Part shown: positions 8,357-17,987 of the stretch, piece by piece
Numbering within the stretch: the stretch's first letter is position 1
Layout of the letters: the number at the start of each line of letters is the position of its first letter
NCBI GenBank assembly: GCA_029260025.1
Contig: JAJDDZ010000209.1
Coordinates: 1-34,685, forward strand
Direction of reading: 5' to 3'
DNA length: 34,685 bases
Origin: Phycisphaerae bacterium
GTDB lineage: Bacteria; Planctomycetota; Phycisphaerae; UBA1845
The notes under the pieces: model-generated
Database searches by the model: none
What the model saw: the letters and a program-made list of their open reading frames with translations, nothing else
What the model was told of the DNA's origin: nothing
Translations under genes and position numbers: made by a program

Positions 8357-8533
8357 GCCTACCTTATGAAAGCAAACAAAAAGCCGAGCAAGTCCAAAAC
8401 ATCCACGCAGCCATCGCCTCGGCCACTCCCTTCCCGCTCCCTACTTGAATTATATCGTATTTTTTCGGACGTTCCCGTCAACGCAACGCCCGTTTTCACC
8501 CCAGAAACACTGCTAACCTCAAGATGCGTCCGC

Positions 8534-8749
8534 TCAGCTCGCCAATTCAGTCTCGAGGATTTCAGCTTCTTCAACGGCCCGCTGCCTGGCTTTGAGACGC
8601 TCCTTCTCACGGTTTTCGACCCTCCTCGAAATCCCATCGCCATACGCGAGCCGGACTGAAATAACCTTCAAGAAAAGCATCGCCCCAGCCCCCGAAACCA
8701 GGCCCCATGTGATCGCTGTCCATCTGTCCATTGTCACGTCCCGTTCCAC
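8534..8749 (-). CDS. Small single-TM protein, hypothetical
   Basis: 71 aa: one TM (AITWGLVSGAGAMLFLKVISV) then charged helix (RRVENREKERLKARQRAVEEAEILETELAS). Weak evidence. Confidence 0.35.
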   Translation of the reverse strand: MERDVTMDRWTAITWGLVSGAGAMLFLKVISVRLAYGDGISRRVENREKERLKARQRAVEEAEILETELAS

Positions 8750-8912
8750 CCAAGGCCGAAAACCATCCCCAAGGCAACTCGCCGCACCACGCCGAAAACC
8801 TACCCGGCGCGGACCCGAAGCCCTCGTTTATCGGCGGATAGAACACAAGATTCTTGTTACGCCCCCAAACACCCCCTTGGCAGAATCCCCTCCCTGCGGT
8901 AAACCAAGGTCC

Positions 8913-9326
8913 ATGACCCCTGAGAACGAGAAAAAAATCGAACGGACCCCAACGGTACTCCTCGTAGACGACAATCAACAAAACCTCGAACTACTAGAGG
9001 TCTACATGGAAGATCTATCCAACATCCGCGTCGTTACCGCCACCAACGGTCTGGAAGCAATGACGATGGTCGCAGACGAATCCCCCGACCTCATCCTCTT
9101 AGACATCATGATGCCAAAGCTATCAGGCTTTGAAGTGTGCAAGCGGGTCAAGGCAGACCCAAAGACGCGAGACATTATCGTCATCATGGTCACAGCACTA
9201 AGCGAACCAAGCGACATCGAACGAGCCGCCGAGTGCGGAACAGACGACTACATCTCAAAACCAATCGACCGAAAAGCAATGGTCGACCTGGTCAGAAACC
9301 TACTAACAACCAAAACCCGATCATAG
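8913..9326 (+). CDS. Single-domain response regulator (CheY-like receiver)
   Basis: TVLLVDDNQQNLELLEVYMED..., phosphoacceptor LILLDIMMPKLSGFEVCKRVK, VTALSE, K in DYISKPIDR. Start chosen at ATG 8913 inside ORF 8592..9326. Confidence 0.92.
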   Translation: MTPENEKKIERTPTVLLVDDNQQNLELLEVYMEDLSNIRVVTATNGLEAMTMVADESPDLILLDIMMPKLSGFEVCKRVKADPKTRDIIVIMVTALSEPSDIERAAECGTDDYISKPIDRKAMVDLVRNLLTTKTRS

Positions 9327-9391
9327 CGATACGTTCGGTCATCGACCCAAAATCTTTCACTAGCGCGCAGAGATAGTGGCATCGACCAACC

Positions 9392-9841
9392 CTACCCCTC
9401 ATCACTCCCAGGCTCCTCCGGCGGCGCAGGCGCCTGTCGTGGCTGAACCTTCGCCAGTTGCAGCTTCGCCTCACGCAAAAGCTCCCCCTCACAGTAAAGC
9501 TGCACCCGATACTCCCCAGCCTCAGGAAAAGTAAGACCATGAAACTGAAGAGCAAGGTTTGCAATTGCGCGGGGATCCTTAAACTCAACAGTACCCTTAC
9601 CTTGAACGATCGGAGCCCGCGCCTCGTTAGAGTCAACGATCCGCAGGGTAAGCTCGACTTTCCCATGCCCATCCGTCAGCGCTACAAAAACACAAAGCTG
9701 AGGATGCGTCGCAGGAAGGCTCGCCGTATGAACTTTACTAAACATCCCGATCAGCGACTGCTTACCCGTCAGTCGATCAGTTATAATTTGATCACAAACA
9801 AGCATCGCCACAACGTCAGGACTCGGTTTATGCTGTCCCAT
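9392..9841 (-). CDS. DUF6941-like protein
   Basis: 149 aa: 'MLVCDQIITDRLTGKQSLIGMFSKVHTASLPATHPQLCVFVALTDGHGKVELTLRIVD...HGLTFPEAGEYRVQLYCEGELLREAKLQL' matches the pattern I associate with this family. Confidence 0.65.
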   Translation of the reverse strand: MGQHKPSPDVVAMLVCDQIITDRLTGKQSLIGMFSKVHTASLPATHPQLCVFVALTDGHGKVELTLRIVDSNEARAPIVQGKGTVEFKDPRAIANLALQFHGLTFPEAGEYRVQLYCEGELLREAKLQLAKVQPRQAPAPPEEPGSDEG

Positions 9842-10092
9842 GCGGACTAACTCCTTCGGGGGCCATTCTCAAAACCAACCGCGCCAGCGGCCACCCCCGA
9901 ATCATACCCAAAACCTGCAAGACGAACACCGACACCGCCGCTTCCTCCCAGATCGCCAAAAAAAAGCCTTCTTACGCAATGTATGGATCACGATCGAGAC
10001 TAGAAAAAGTGTGCCCAAGGCGCGTTTGATACAGGCAGAAACCGTCCAGAAATCATGTTGCTCGTAAACCTAATCCCGAAAGAGATAGACCC

Positions 10093-10617
10093 ATGAAGAC
10101 CAAGATTCTGACACTGAGCGGTTGTTCAGGCTGCGCGCTGCTCGCAATCGCAGGATGCCCAGGGGTTGAGTCCGTCGTGACCACCACCCAACCAGGCGGC
10201 CCCACAGCAGCCGCCCTCATCACCAACGTAACAGAAACAGACCCCTTCCAAGAGTGGACCCAGTTCCCCAGCGCAACCGGCGTCCAGGAAAGCGCACCCC
10301 CCCACGGACCAATCCGCCGCACATGGATCAACAGCGTCGTCCAGGCTGCAATCGCAGACCCCACCGATTCCCTCCCGGTGGACTCAATTGTCATCAAAGA
10401 GAATCTCGCCGACGCCGACGCACAAACCGCTACCACATGGAGCATCATGTGGAAAGTTGACGGCTTCGACCCCCAGAACAACGATTGGTTCTGGGCTGAG
10501 GTCACTCCAGGCGGCAACGTCATGGCCGAAGGAATGGTCAGTGCTTGCAATGCATGCCACGGCGGTGCCCGCGACAACGATTTCATCTTCCTCCAAAATC
10601 TCAACGGAGGAAACTAA
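10093..10617 (+). CDS. Lipoprotein with c-type heme motif, cytochrome P460-like
   Basis: Lipobox-like LLAIAGC near the N-terminus; C-terminal heme-binding CNACH followed by GGARDNDF, as in P460-type proteins. Confidence 0.65.
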   Translation: MKTKILTLSGCSGCALLAIAGCPGVESVVTTTQPGGPTAAALITNVTETDPFQEWTQFPSATGVQESAPPHGPIRRTWINSVVQAAIADPTDSLPVDSIVIKENLADADAQTATTWSIMWKVDGFDPQNNDWFWAEVTPGGNVMAEGMVSACNACHGGARDNDFIFLQNLNGGN

Positions 10618-10773
10618 GAGCGTAATGGCTTAGGTTTCCACACCGCCAAATCTCGGTTATGCTCCGCGCGTCCAGAAGGACGGTGCAGCTCGATGCGTCG
10701 TCTACGCGTGTAGGTTCGTAAGAATGCCCGAATCCCAGCGAACACCGAAGCTCAAACAAAAGAGAAACACACC

Positions 10774-11937
10774 ATGAAAGTACACGAATACCAAGCCCGT
10801 GAGTTGCTAAAAGAAGCAGGCGTCCCCGTACCAGATTCAATGGTTGTAGACGCCGTCCCAGCAGCCCTCGACGCCTACAGCAAAATCGGCGGAAAAGTCG
10901 TCGTCAAAGCACAGGTATTCGCCGGCGGACGCGGCAAGGCAGGCTTCGTGAAACTCTGCGACAACCAGGCCGCCGTCAAAGAGGCAGCCACCTTCATGCT
11001 CGCCAACAAAATGGTCTCCGTACAGACCGGCCCAGAAGGCATCGAGGTCAAAAAGCTCCTCATCGCCAAAGCGGTAGACATCGACACCGAATACTACATG
11101 GCCGTCGTCCTGGACCGCGCCAAAAGGTGTCCAGTCGTGATGGTCTCAAGAGAGGGCGGCGTAGAGATCGAAGTCGTTGCCGAAAAGAACCCAGACGCAA
11201 TCGTCAAGGCATGGCTACACCCCCATCTGGGTCTCGCCAGTTTCCAATGCGCTCAACTAGCGGCATCGTTAGGGCTAACCGACAAGGCCCAGCTAAAAGG
11301 CGCCCAAAAAGCAATCAAGGGCTTGGTCGACGTCTTCTATAAATACGATTGCGCCTTAGCAGAGATCAATCCACTGGTAAGAACAACAGACGGCGAGATC
11401 CTCGCGATTGATGCAAAGATGAACTTTGACGACAACGCAACATTCCGCCACAAACGCCTCCAGGAAATGCACGACCCGAGCGAAGACAACGAGCTAGAGG
11501 TCAGAGCACAAAAGCACGACCTCTCCTACATCGCCTTAGATGGCAACATCGGTTGCCTGGTCAACGGCGCAGGTTTGGCGATGGCCACCATGGACATCAT
11601 AAAACTCCACGGCGGCGAACCCGCCAACTTCCTGGACGTAGGCGGCTCCGTGACCACAGAGGGCGCCATAGAAGCATTCCGAATCATCCTCTCAGATGAA
11701 AAGGTAAACGGAATCTTGGTCAACATCTTCGGCGGAATCGCAAAGTGCGACACCATCGCCGAAGCCCTAATCGCCGCAGCCAAAGAAATAGGATTCAAAG
11801 TCCCAGTAGTGGTAAGGCTAGAGGGAACAAACGTAGAAAGAGCAAGACAATTGCTCGCCGACGCAGCCATCCCCCAACTAATCCCCGCCGCCGACCTGAC
11901 AGACGCCGCAACAAAAGTATGCGCCAAAGTCGCGTAG
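10774..11937 (+). CDS. sucC: Succinyl-CoA synthetase (ADP-forming) beta subunit
   Basis: [22 protein letters not shown]..., [82 protein letters not shown]. Confidence 0.97.
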   Translation: MKVHEYQARELLKEAGVPVPDSMVVDAVPAALDAYSKIGGKVVVKAQVFAGGRGKAGFVKLCDNQAAVKEAATFMLANKMVSVQTGPEGIEVKKLLIAKAVDIDTEYYMAVVLDRAKRCPVVMVSREGGVEIEVVAEKNPDAIVKAWLHPHLGLASFQCAQLAASLGLTDKAQLKGAQKAIKGLVDVFYKYDCALAEINPLVRTTDGEILAIDAKMNFDDNATFRHKRLQEMHDPSEDNELEVRAQKHDLSYIALDGNIGCLVNGAGLAMATMDIIKLHGGEPANFLDVGGSVTTEGAIEAFRIILSDEKVNGILVNIFGGIAKCDTIAEALIAAAKEIGFKVPVVVRLEGTNVERARQLLADAAIPQLIPAADLTDAATKVCAKVA

Positions 11938-11962
11938 CTTAGCCAACCTCAGCGCACTTCGT

Positions 11963-11981
11963 CCCCCCTTATCAAGGGGGG
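11963..11981. repeat. C/G-run hairpin (CCCCCCTT-ATC-AAGGGGGG) downstream of sucC
   Basis: Perfect 8-bp inverted repeat with 3-nt loop, followed by 'atgcaggggggcc'; reads like the intergenic G-run repeats common in bacterial genomes. Confidence 0.6.
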
Positions 11982-12140
11982 ATGCAGGGGGGCCTTCTCC
12001 GAGGGTGGCATGGCTCACGCTTGCGTGACCATGTAGTATGGCGACTGTCCCACTTCCTATGACGGATGGATTCCCTTGTACGCCTACCCCCATCAGAGCA
12101 GCGACCTTAAGGAAGCTGATGGAGCGCTGACATCGTACGA

Positions 12141-13976
12141 TCAGACCAAAACGCGACGCCGAAACGCGAGCTTCGCGGTAATCATCAGCAGTAGGGTTAG
12201 CGCCGCGAGTCCCCACTGCGAAACGGTTGGGATTGGGAGGAACGTGTCGCAGTCGTCGATGAGTCCATCGCCGTCGATATCGACGCTCGTCCCGTCACGC
12301 AGGTCACATGAGTCCGGGATGCCATTCCCATTGCAGTCTTCTTCCAAGGCGACGGAGATGTCGCATTCGTCAGGAACGCCGTTGCCGTTGCAATCGAGTT
12401 CACATTCGTCGGGTTCGCTGTTGCTATTGCAATCCAGACTCACATCATCACGAATGTCGCACGAGTCAGGGATCCCATTTGAATTGCAGTCTGATTCCTG
12501 GCCAGAATTGAGGGCACATTCGTCGATGATGCCGTCTTGGTCGCAGTCAGGTTCACACTCGTCAGGCACATGGTTAGTGTTGCAATCTACGCTTGTCGCA
12601 TCGTCGAAATCGCACATATCCGGGACGCCGTTTTCGTTACAATCCGCGCAAGCCAGTTCACCGCCGCAGTCGGCGATGACGCACGCATCTGGAGCACCGT
12701 CTTGATTGCAGTCTGGTTCACAACCATCGGGGATGTCATTTGAATTGCAATCGCTACACCATTTCTGTCCGTCGCAGGCAAGTACGTCAAAGGTATCAAG
12801 ACTTCCGTTACCGTTGCAATCTCGCGGATCAAAATCCAATGCGGAAATGCTTTGGATGGAACCAACCTCGCCGCCAAAATTAGCAATAAGGAGTCGATCT
12901 CCATCGAACAAGAGACCCCTCGGGTCAAATGGCGGAGATGATTGTAAGGACTGATAGCGGAGAACTGTGTTGCCAAGCGCATCCACAACTGCGAGAATTC
13001 CACCAGAGCCACCTCCGAGCTGGCTACCGCTAATTGACACTACGAGAAAGGATTCGTCTACAAAATCTTCACCAAAGGCTCTAAACCATCCCTTCGGTGA
13101 AAATGCGATCTGCCGCGTTCCGGACCCGGTCGGCATCACCGGCAACGCTTCTACGTTCGCAAATACAGCAACATCGTTAGTTAGCAGGTCGAAGGTTGTG
13201 ATCCCAAATTGGAGGACGTGTCCAATAAACAGTTTGCTGCCATTGTCTCCAAAATCTGGTGGAGCGAGGTGAACAGTGAATGCTCCGTATACCAGATCAG
13301 GGATTATTGTGCTGACAACCCCGAAACTATCGATCGTATACAATGCCCCGCGAAAGCTATCGCTGGTATTAGTTTGCCCGACTGCAACAAGCTTTCCCGC
13401 ATGTGGCCCCCCGATGCTCATCGGAATATACTCGATACCGGTCAGCCAACTTTGATCCATCACTCGTGCAAAGTTTGAAACGGTACCGTCAGGATTCACA
13501 ACAGTCACGTCATCCCAAGGGTCGGACTCATCAGACCTGTTAGCCACAAACACGCGCGGTCCTTGGTGTCCGAAAGCGTTGGGTGCCGCAGTAAGGTCAA
13601 CTGATCCATACATCAAAGGGATCCCGTTGTTGGTTAAGAGTCCGTCCTCACTGAAGGTAGAAACTGTATCCGTCTCAGGTGAGTAATGTAGAACGACCGC
13701 ACTTGTATCCAACGTGCCAATCAGAATCCCAGGAGGAAAACCTTCTGGTGCCTCGATCATCGATTCCGGGAAGTAGGAAGTGAACGCACGAACCGTCGGG
13801 TCAAAATGATAATCGCACAAGTCCGGCACACCGTTATCGTTGAAGTCGGCACACCTGGGATCGTTCTCGCAGTTTGCGACGTCTTGGGCGTCGTCGATTC
13901 CGTTGTTGTTGCAGTCGGGGAAGGAGAAAAATGCAGCAGAGCAGATTATGAATGAAGAAAGTAGGATGGAAGTCAT
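12141..13976 (-). CDS. Secreted calcium-binding-like DCNxNGxPDxCD repeat protein with C-terminal IPTL-type sorting signal
   Basis: Hydrophobic N-terminus (MTSILLSSFIICSAAFFSFP); about a dozen D-x-N-x-N-G-x-P-D-x-C repeats; C-terminus LPIPTVSQWGLAALTLLLMITAKLAFRRR (IPT motif, TM helix, basic tail). Confidence 0.85.
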   Translation of the reverse strand: MTSILLSSFIICSAAFFSFPDCNNNGIDDAQDVANCENDPRCADFNDNGVPDLCDYHFDPTVRAFTSYFPESMIEAPEGFPPGILIGTLDTSAVVLHYSPETDTVSTFSEDGLLTNNGIPLMYGSVDLTAAPNAFGHQGPRVFVANRSDESDPWDDVTVVNPDGTVSNFARVMDQSWLTGIEYIPMSIGGPHAGKLVAVGQTNTSDSFRGALYTIDSFGVVSTIIPDLVYGAFTVHLAPPDFGDNGSKLFIGHVLQFGITTFDLLTNDVAVFANVEALPVMPTGSGTRQIAFSPKGWFRAFGEDFVDESFLVVSISGSQLGGGSGGILAVVDALGNTVLRYQSLQSSPPFDPRGLLFDGDRLLIANFGGEVGSIQSISALDFDPRDCNGNGSLDTFDVLACDGQKWCSDCNSNDIPDGCEPDCNQDGAPDACVIADCGGELACADCNENGVPDMCDFDDATSVDCNTNHVPDECEPDCDQDGIIDECALNSGQESDCNSNGIPDSCDIRDDVSLDCNSNSEPDECELDCNGNGVPDECDISVALEEDCNGNGIPDSCDLRDGTSVDIDGDGLIDDCDTFLPIPTVSQWGLAALTLLLMITAKLAFRRRVLV

Positions 13977-14329
13977 CGGGACCCTTTCCGGTTTGAGGTT
14001 TGCTTGATTCCCTTGGGGGCAGTTTAGGGTAAACCCGGGTGGGAATGCAAGGAAAACGTCGGAACATCAAGAAACTCAAACGTCGAAAACCCTCAGGCCG
14101 CTCCGCGGGGCGTTTTTGGGTGTATTCTGGCGATTTGACCTGTACGAGGTTGGCACCGCCAGCGTCACGCTCCACGAATACGTCAAAGCATTGAACGGTC
14201 CTTTCCCCACCCCATTTTCTTCATCCACTCTTCGCTATTTTGAATGAATCCCCATTCCCCGCCTCTAAACCACTGATCGCTTAAGAAATCTCCTTAACCG
14301 ATCACCCGTCACGTTATATAGGTGGAAAA

Positions 14330-14346
14330 GCGCGGAAGGTCCGCGC
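14330..14346. other. Stem-loop (GCGCGGA-AGG-TCCGCGC)
   Basis: Perfect 7-bp inverted repeat in the intergenic region; no U-tract, so terminator function is not supported. Confidence 0.4.
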
Positions 14347-14511
14347 GGAAGAATGAAAGGAAAGAGAGAGGGACCGTGTCAAAAAGAAATTCAACAAACA
14401 AACCCATTTGTCCACCTGAGGCCCCCCAATCAACGATCAACCTCAAAACGAACCCATTTTCAAACCCATCAAGACCCAATTCTCAAACAATCGCAACCGC
14501 CGTTTGGACGT

Positions 14512-17500
14512 TTACTCCAATTCCATCTCAAACGCCCCAACCGGATGAAATCCCTTCTCAACAACTTCATCCCCCGAGAAAACCGCCCAGGATGGAATAT
14601 CCCGAACATACTTCTTGGTCATCTCATAAAGCTCCAACGCGGAGTTGGCTGCAATGATGTACATCACACGCTTTTTGTTAAACGGATTCGGCACAACAAG
14701 AAAAAGTCCATCATCAGGCGAACCATACGTCACCCCGCGCCATTCAAAATGGTTCCGACCAAACTTCACCGGAAGATCGCCAACCCCATCCGCAAACCAC
14801 CGGTTATCGTTCAGCGTCCCCATCACGATCAGGTCGTGCGTAGCAGCTTGCTCAAGTGTAAGCTCCGAATCCTTAACCAGTGGCGGCAGAATCTCGATGT
14901 ACGTATCCGCAACCCGCTCCTGCCACTTGCGAGCAAGCGTATGGTTCCCCTCGTCCATCCGGGCTGTTCCGTACACGATGAGCGTATCATGAAAGTCGTC
15001 GATCAAATTCGCCCAAACATAGAAGTTGAAGTTCTCAACCGGAATATCACTCAGCCCGTTGAACTCGATCTTCGTAGGCTTTTCCTCGAACGAAAGCGTC
15101 ACCTCAGTCTTCCTTCCGTTCACCTCAACCCGCCGCACATGTCGCTCCTCGCCCGCGTCGACGACCACATGCGTAAACAGATGATAAGGCTCGCCATCCT
15201 GTGAAACCGTCAACCGCACATTCCACTTCCCGTCCTTTGTTTCTTCAACCTCAACCGAAGGCGCAAGTCGCGGAAGGCCATCGCGCTCGATCCACTGACG
15301 AACAACACCCACCGCCCCAGCTCCCGCATGCTCCTGCACAACCGAAAGAAGCTGCGCATTCGTCGTCTCCTTTTCCGCGAACTTCTCGTGGATCGTTCGC
15401 ATCAGAGAAAGAAACGACTCAGTTCCAACCATCAACCGAAGCTGATGAAGCGCAAAAGTCCCCTTTATGCGAGGAATCTGATAAGGCCCATACCGATCGT
15501 AAACACGCGAAGTCTCAACAGGAACCATCTCCCGTTCGCGCGAAACCGTATACAGGTATTTCTGATTTAAGTCCGAAAGCTGATCCGCCAGGTCTTCCGC
15601 CGAGGCAACCTCGTCGTCTTCGTCGAATCCTTCGAGCATCCGCCAGTAACGCGCCGTGGCACTCACAAACCAATTCTCAGCCGCACTCGCCGGAAAGATT
15701 GTTCGTCGCCAAAGATAATCCGCATCGACCGCAAAATCCGCCTCGACCTCGTCCATCACAACCTCAAGGTCATCAGTCTCAACGGGCGCGATCCAGCGAC
15801 CCGCGTCGCGCGCCTCCTTCAGCTTGTCGGTCACATAGATCGGACTGGCCGTGGAATACCCAAGACTCAAATGAGGAATCGCATCCGGAAGATCCGGCAT
15901 GATCCGCCACCCTTTGGTCGGAAACTTTTCTCGAAGGGTGACTTTTCCATAATGAGCAAGAAACACCAGCTCCTTCGCCATCTCGCTCGTCGTGATCTTT
16001 CCGTCACACGCGTGCGCCCGGTTGATAGGAGACGACGCCCACATGTTAACGCCCACGGTCGAATCGAATTTCCCTTCATATTGCTTATAAAACTCGTTAA
16101 ACGAAACATCGCGATTCCATGGAGAAAACACCAGGTCGAAGGGCCGATCGTCTGGTTGCGCGAGGTACTCCTTCCGTACCTCGTCGTCCCGATTGTTGTT
16201 GTTCGCCCAAAGGAATCCCGGAGTGCCAAAGGGTGACATATCCTCACTCGTTCGCCACAACTTCTTTCGGTGAGTTCCCAACAGCAGAATCGCTACCTCG
16301 CCCGTCTTCACGTCTGCGATGGGCCAATCGTTCGTATACATCCCGTTGTTCTTTTCCCAAAGAATGCGCTCAACGTCGTCAATCGAAGATGCATACTGCG
16401 CAGCCTTTCGAATCCGATTCGACTGCGGCGTCGAGTCGGGCTCAAAAGGCGTCTGCGAAACCGTCGTCTCGCCAATGATGATCCCCGCCGAGTTAATATA
16501 AAAGTCAGCCCCAGAATGAATACCACCCGGAAACGTGTGATAGACAAGTCGATGACCATCGGACGGCTCGATGTCGGTAATCACGTTCCAATGAACACCC
16601 GTATACCCGCTCCACATGAAGATCTGACCAAAAACAACCTGTCCATCGGCCGTGGCAGGACCGGTTGCCGCAAATGCGGAACACTTATGATCTTCTTCGG
16701 TGATGTTCAACTCTTCTTCGGTCTTAAGGAAACTCTCGCCGGTCAATCCGTGTGGCGTAATCCCCATCGCTCGCTTGAGCTGACCAAGATCAACAACCGA
16801 GTTGATCGTCACAATATCCAGAAGATCAACCTCGCGGTCGTGATACTTCGCGCCAGCTTTTGCAGCCCCGTCCGCTATCCCCTTCATCTCTGTCAGATAC
16901 TCTTTGTCATATCCCCGCATGAAAAGCGAATCGCACTCAAACCGAAGATCCCGCCAACCCGCAGCCGGGTCTTTCCCATTTCGCTGAACGGCGAGTTTGC
17001 TGATGTACTGAACTATCTCGTCGCTCACCAAGCTGCCATATTGATAACCCCGCTCGTACGGCTCGCCTTCGATGTGAACGAAAATCCATCCGCGATTGTC
17101 GTAGCGATATCCGTTGCCAAACCACCGCACCGTCTCCATCGGAATCACGTCGGCGATGTCATCGACCTCTTCGATCGCAACGTCGTCGAACCACACTTTT
17201 CCCGAAGCGGTACCGTTATGACCCAAATGCAAATGGATACGATCCTTGCTCCGTGTGGCGATGAAGATCGTTTCCACGTGAGTCCAGTCCGCGTTCCCGC
17301 CGACAGCTTGCGAGTGATTGGTGAAGGGCTGAGATTCCATCGACATGCACGCGGGGACCGCCGTCGGGTATTTCGAGGTAGGGTCGGATGTCACTTTTTG
17401 GCACTTAATCCAGCCACTGAGGCGATAGGCATGCCCGACTCGAAGCGCAACAATCTCAGACGCGATAATCGCTTGCGACGGCGATGCATTCTGGACTGCA

Positions 17501-17727
17501 AGACTACGACTGCCGGAATGCGCGACCGTTGTATCGGGGCCAACAATCGATCTGCCACGCGATTGGGTGCGATCGTAGAGCCATCCGGCAGGATGGCCGC
17601 TATCGGCGATCGTTTCGAATCCGCCGTTGGCGACGTTCACCGGATCATCAGCGAAGCTCGCGCTAGCGCAGACCGCGACGATCACGAAGATCGTCGCCCA
17701 AGAGTGTTGGTTGGTTGTGTGCTTCAT
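14512..17727 (-). CDS. Large secreted multidomain protein: N-terminal CBM-like region, C45/phospholipase-B-like hydrolase, C-terminal M1-peptidase-like extension
   Basis: Signal peptide MKHTTNQHSWATIFVIVAVCASASFAD (start at 17727); NGGFETIADSGHPAGW...HSGSRSLAV; EPYERGYQYGSLVSDEI...CSAFAATGPATADGQVVFGQIFMWSGYTGVHWNVI; C-terminal HQLRLMVGTESFLSLMRTIHEKFA...IERDGLPRL. Confidence 0.75.
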   Translation of the reverse strand: MKHTTNQHSWATIFVIVAVCASASFADDPVNVANGGFETIADSGHPAGWLYDRTQSRGRSIVGPDTTVAHSGSRSLAVQNASPSQAIIASEIVALRVGHAYRLSGWIKCQKVTSDPTSKYPTAVPACMSMESQPFTNHSQAVGGNADWTHVETIFIATRSKDRIHLHLGHNGTASGKVWFDDVAIEEVDDIADVIPMETVRWFGNGYRYDNRGWIFVHIEGEPYERGYQYGSLVSDEIVQYISKLAVQRNGKDPAAGWRDLRFECDSLFMRGYDKEYLTEMKGIADGAAKAGAKYHDREVDLLDIVTINSVVDLGQLKRAMGITPHGLTGESFLKTEEELNITEEDHKCSAFAATGPATADGQVVFGQIFMWSGYTGVHWNVITDIEPSDGHRLVYHTFPGGIHSGADFYINSAGIIIGETTVSQTPFEPDSTPQSNRIRKAAQYASSIDDVERILWEKNNGMYTNDWPIADVKTGEVAILLLGTHRKKLWRTSEDMSPFGTPGFLWANNNNRDDEVRKEYLAQPDDRPFDLVFSPWNRDVSFNEFYKQYEGKFDSTVGVNMWASSPINRAHACDGKITTSEMAKELVFLAHYGKVTLREKFPTKGWRIMPDLPDAIPHLSLGYSTASPIYVTDKLKEARDAGRWIAPVETDDLEVVMDEVEADFAVDADYLWRRTIFPASAAENWFVSATARYWRMLEGFDEDDEVASAEDLADQLSDLNQKYLYTVSREREMVPVETSRVYDRYGPYQIPRIKGTFALHQLRLMVGTESFLSLMRTIHEKFAEKETTNAQLLSVVQEHAGAGAVGVVRQWIERDGLPRLAPSVEVEETKDGKWNVRLTVSQDGEPYHLFTHVVVDAGEERHVRRVEVNGRKTEVTLSFEEKPTKIEFNGLSDIPVENFNFYVWANLIDDFHDTLIVYGTARMDEGNHTLARKWQERVADTYIEILPPLVKDSELTLEQAATHDLIVMGTLNDNRWFADGVGDLPVKFGRNHFEWRGVTYGSPDDGLFLVVPNPFNKKRVMYIIAANSALELYEMTKKYVRDIPSWAVFSGDEVVEKGFHPVGAFEMELE

Positions 17728-17987
17728 CGTTGTTTCATCAATTCCGAAAGGGTATGTTGGAATGAGCTGGGTTTGCAACGTCCAATTGGTAGAAGGCTTT
17801 CGCCACGTCGCCAAACCGTACCACAGAGTGGGGTCGGGCAAAAGCGATCGCCTCGCTTGATGCAACGAAGGGACCTTTGCGAAAATGATCAAATCGATCG
17901 TGGGTGTCGACGCGAGGCCCCATCTACAAATCTCTCTAATGAAGGAGCTTTATCACCCAAGGGTTTGCGCCGCCTACTTGAGGTTCG

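Noticed and set aside
11963-11981. Rho-independent terminator for sucC
   Set aside because: Strong stem-loop but followed by atgcagggggg rather than a T-run; more like a dispersed G-run repeat.
12076-12954. Plus-strand Ser/Gln/His-rich repeat ORFs (e.g. 12076..12705) and a possible tandem-repeat or CRISPR-like array
   Set aside because: The periodicity is the DNA image of the DCNxNGxPDxCD protein repeats on the minus strand; unit lengths vary and there are no conserved repeats with unique spacers.
14353-15902. Plus-strand ORFs 14353..15204 and 15201..15902
   Set aside because: Mostly antisense to the large secreted protein, with no recognisable domains.
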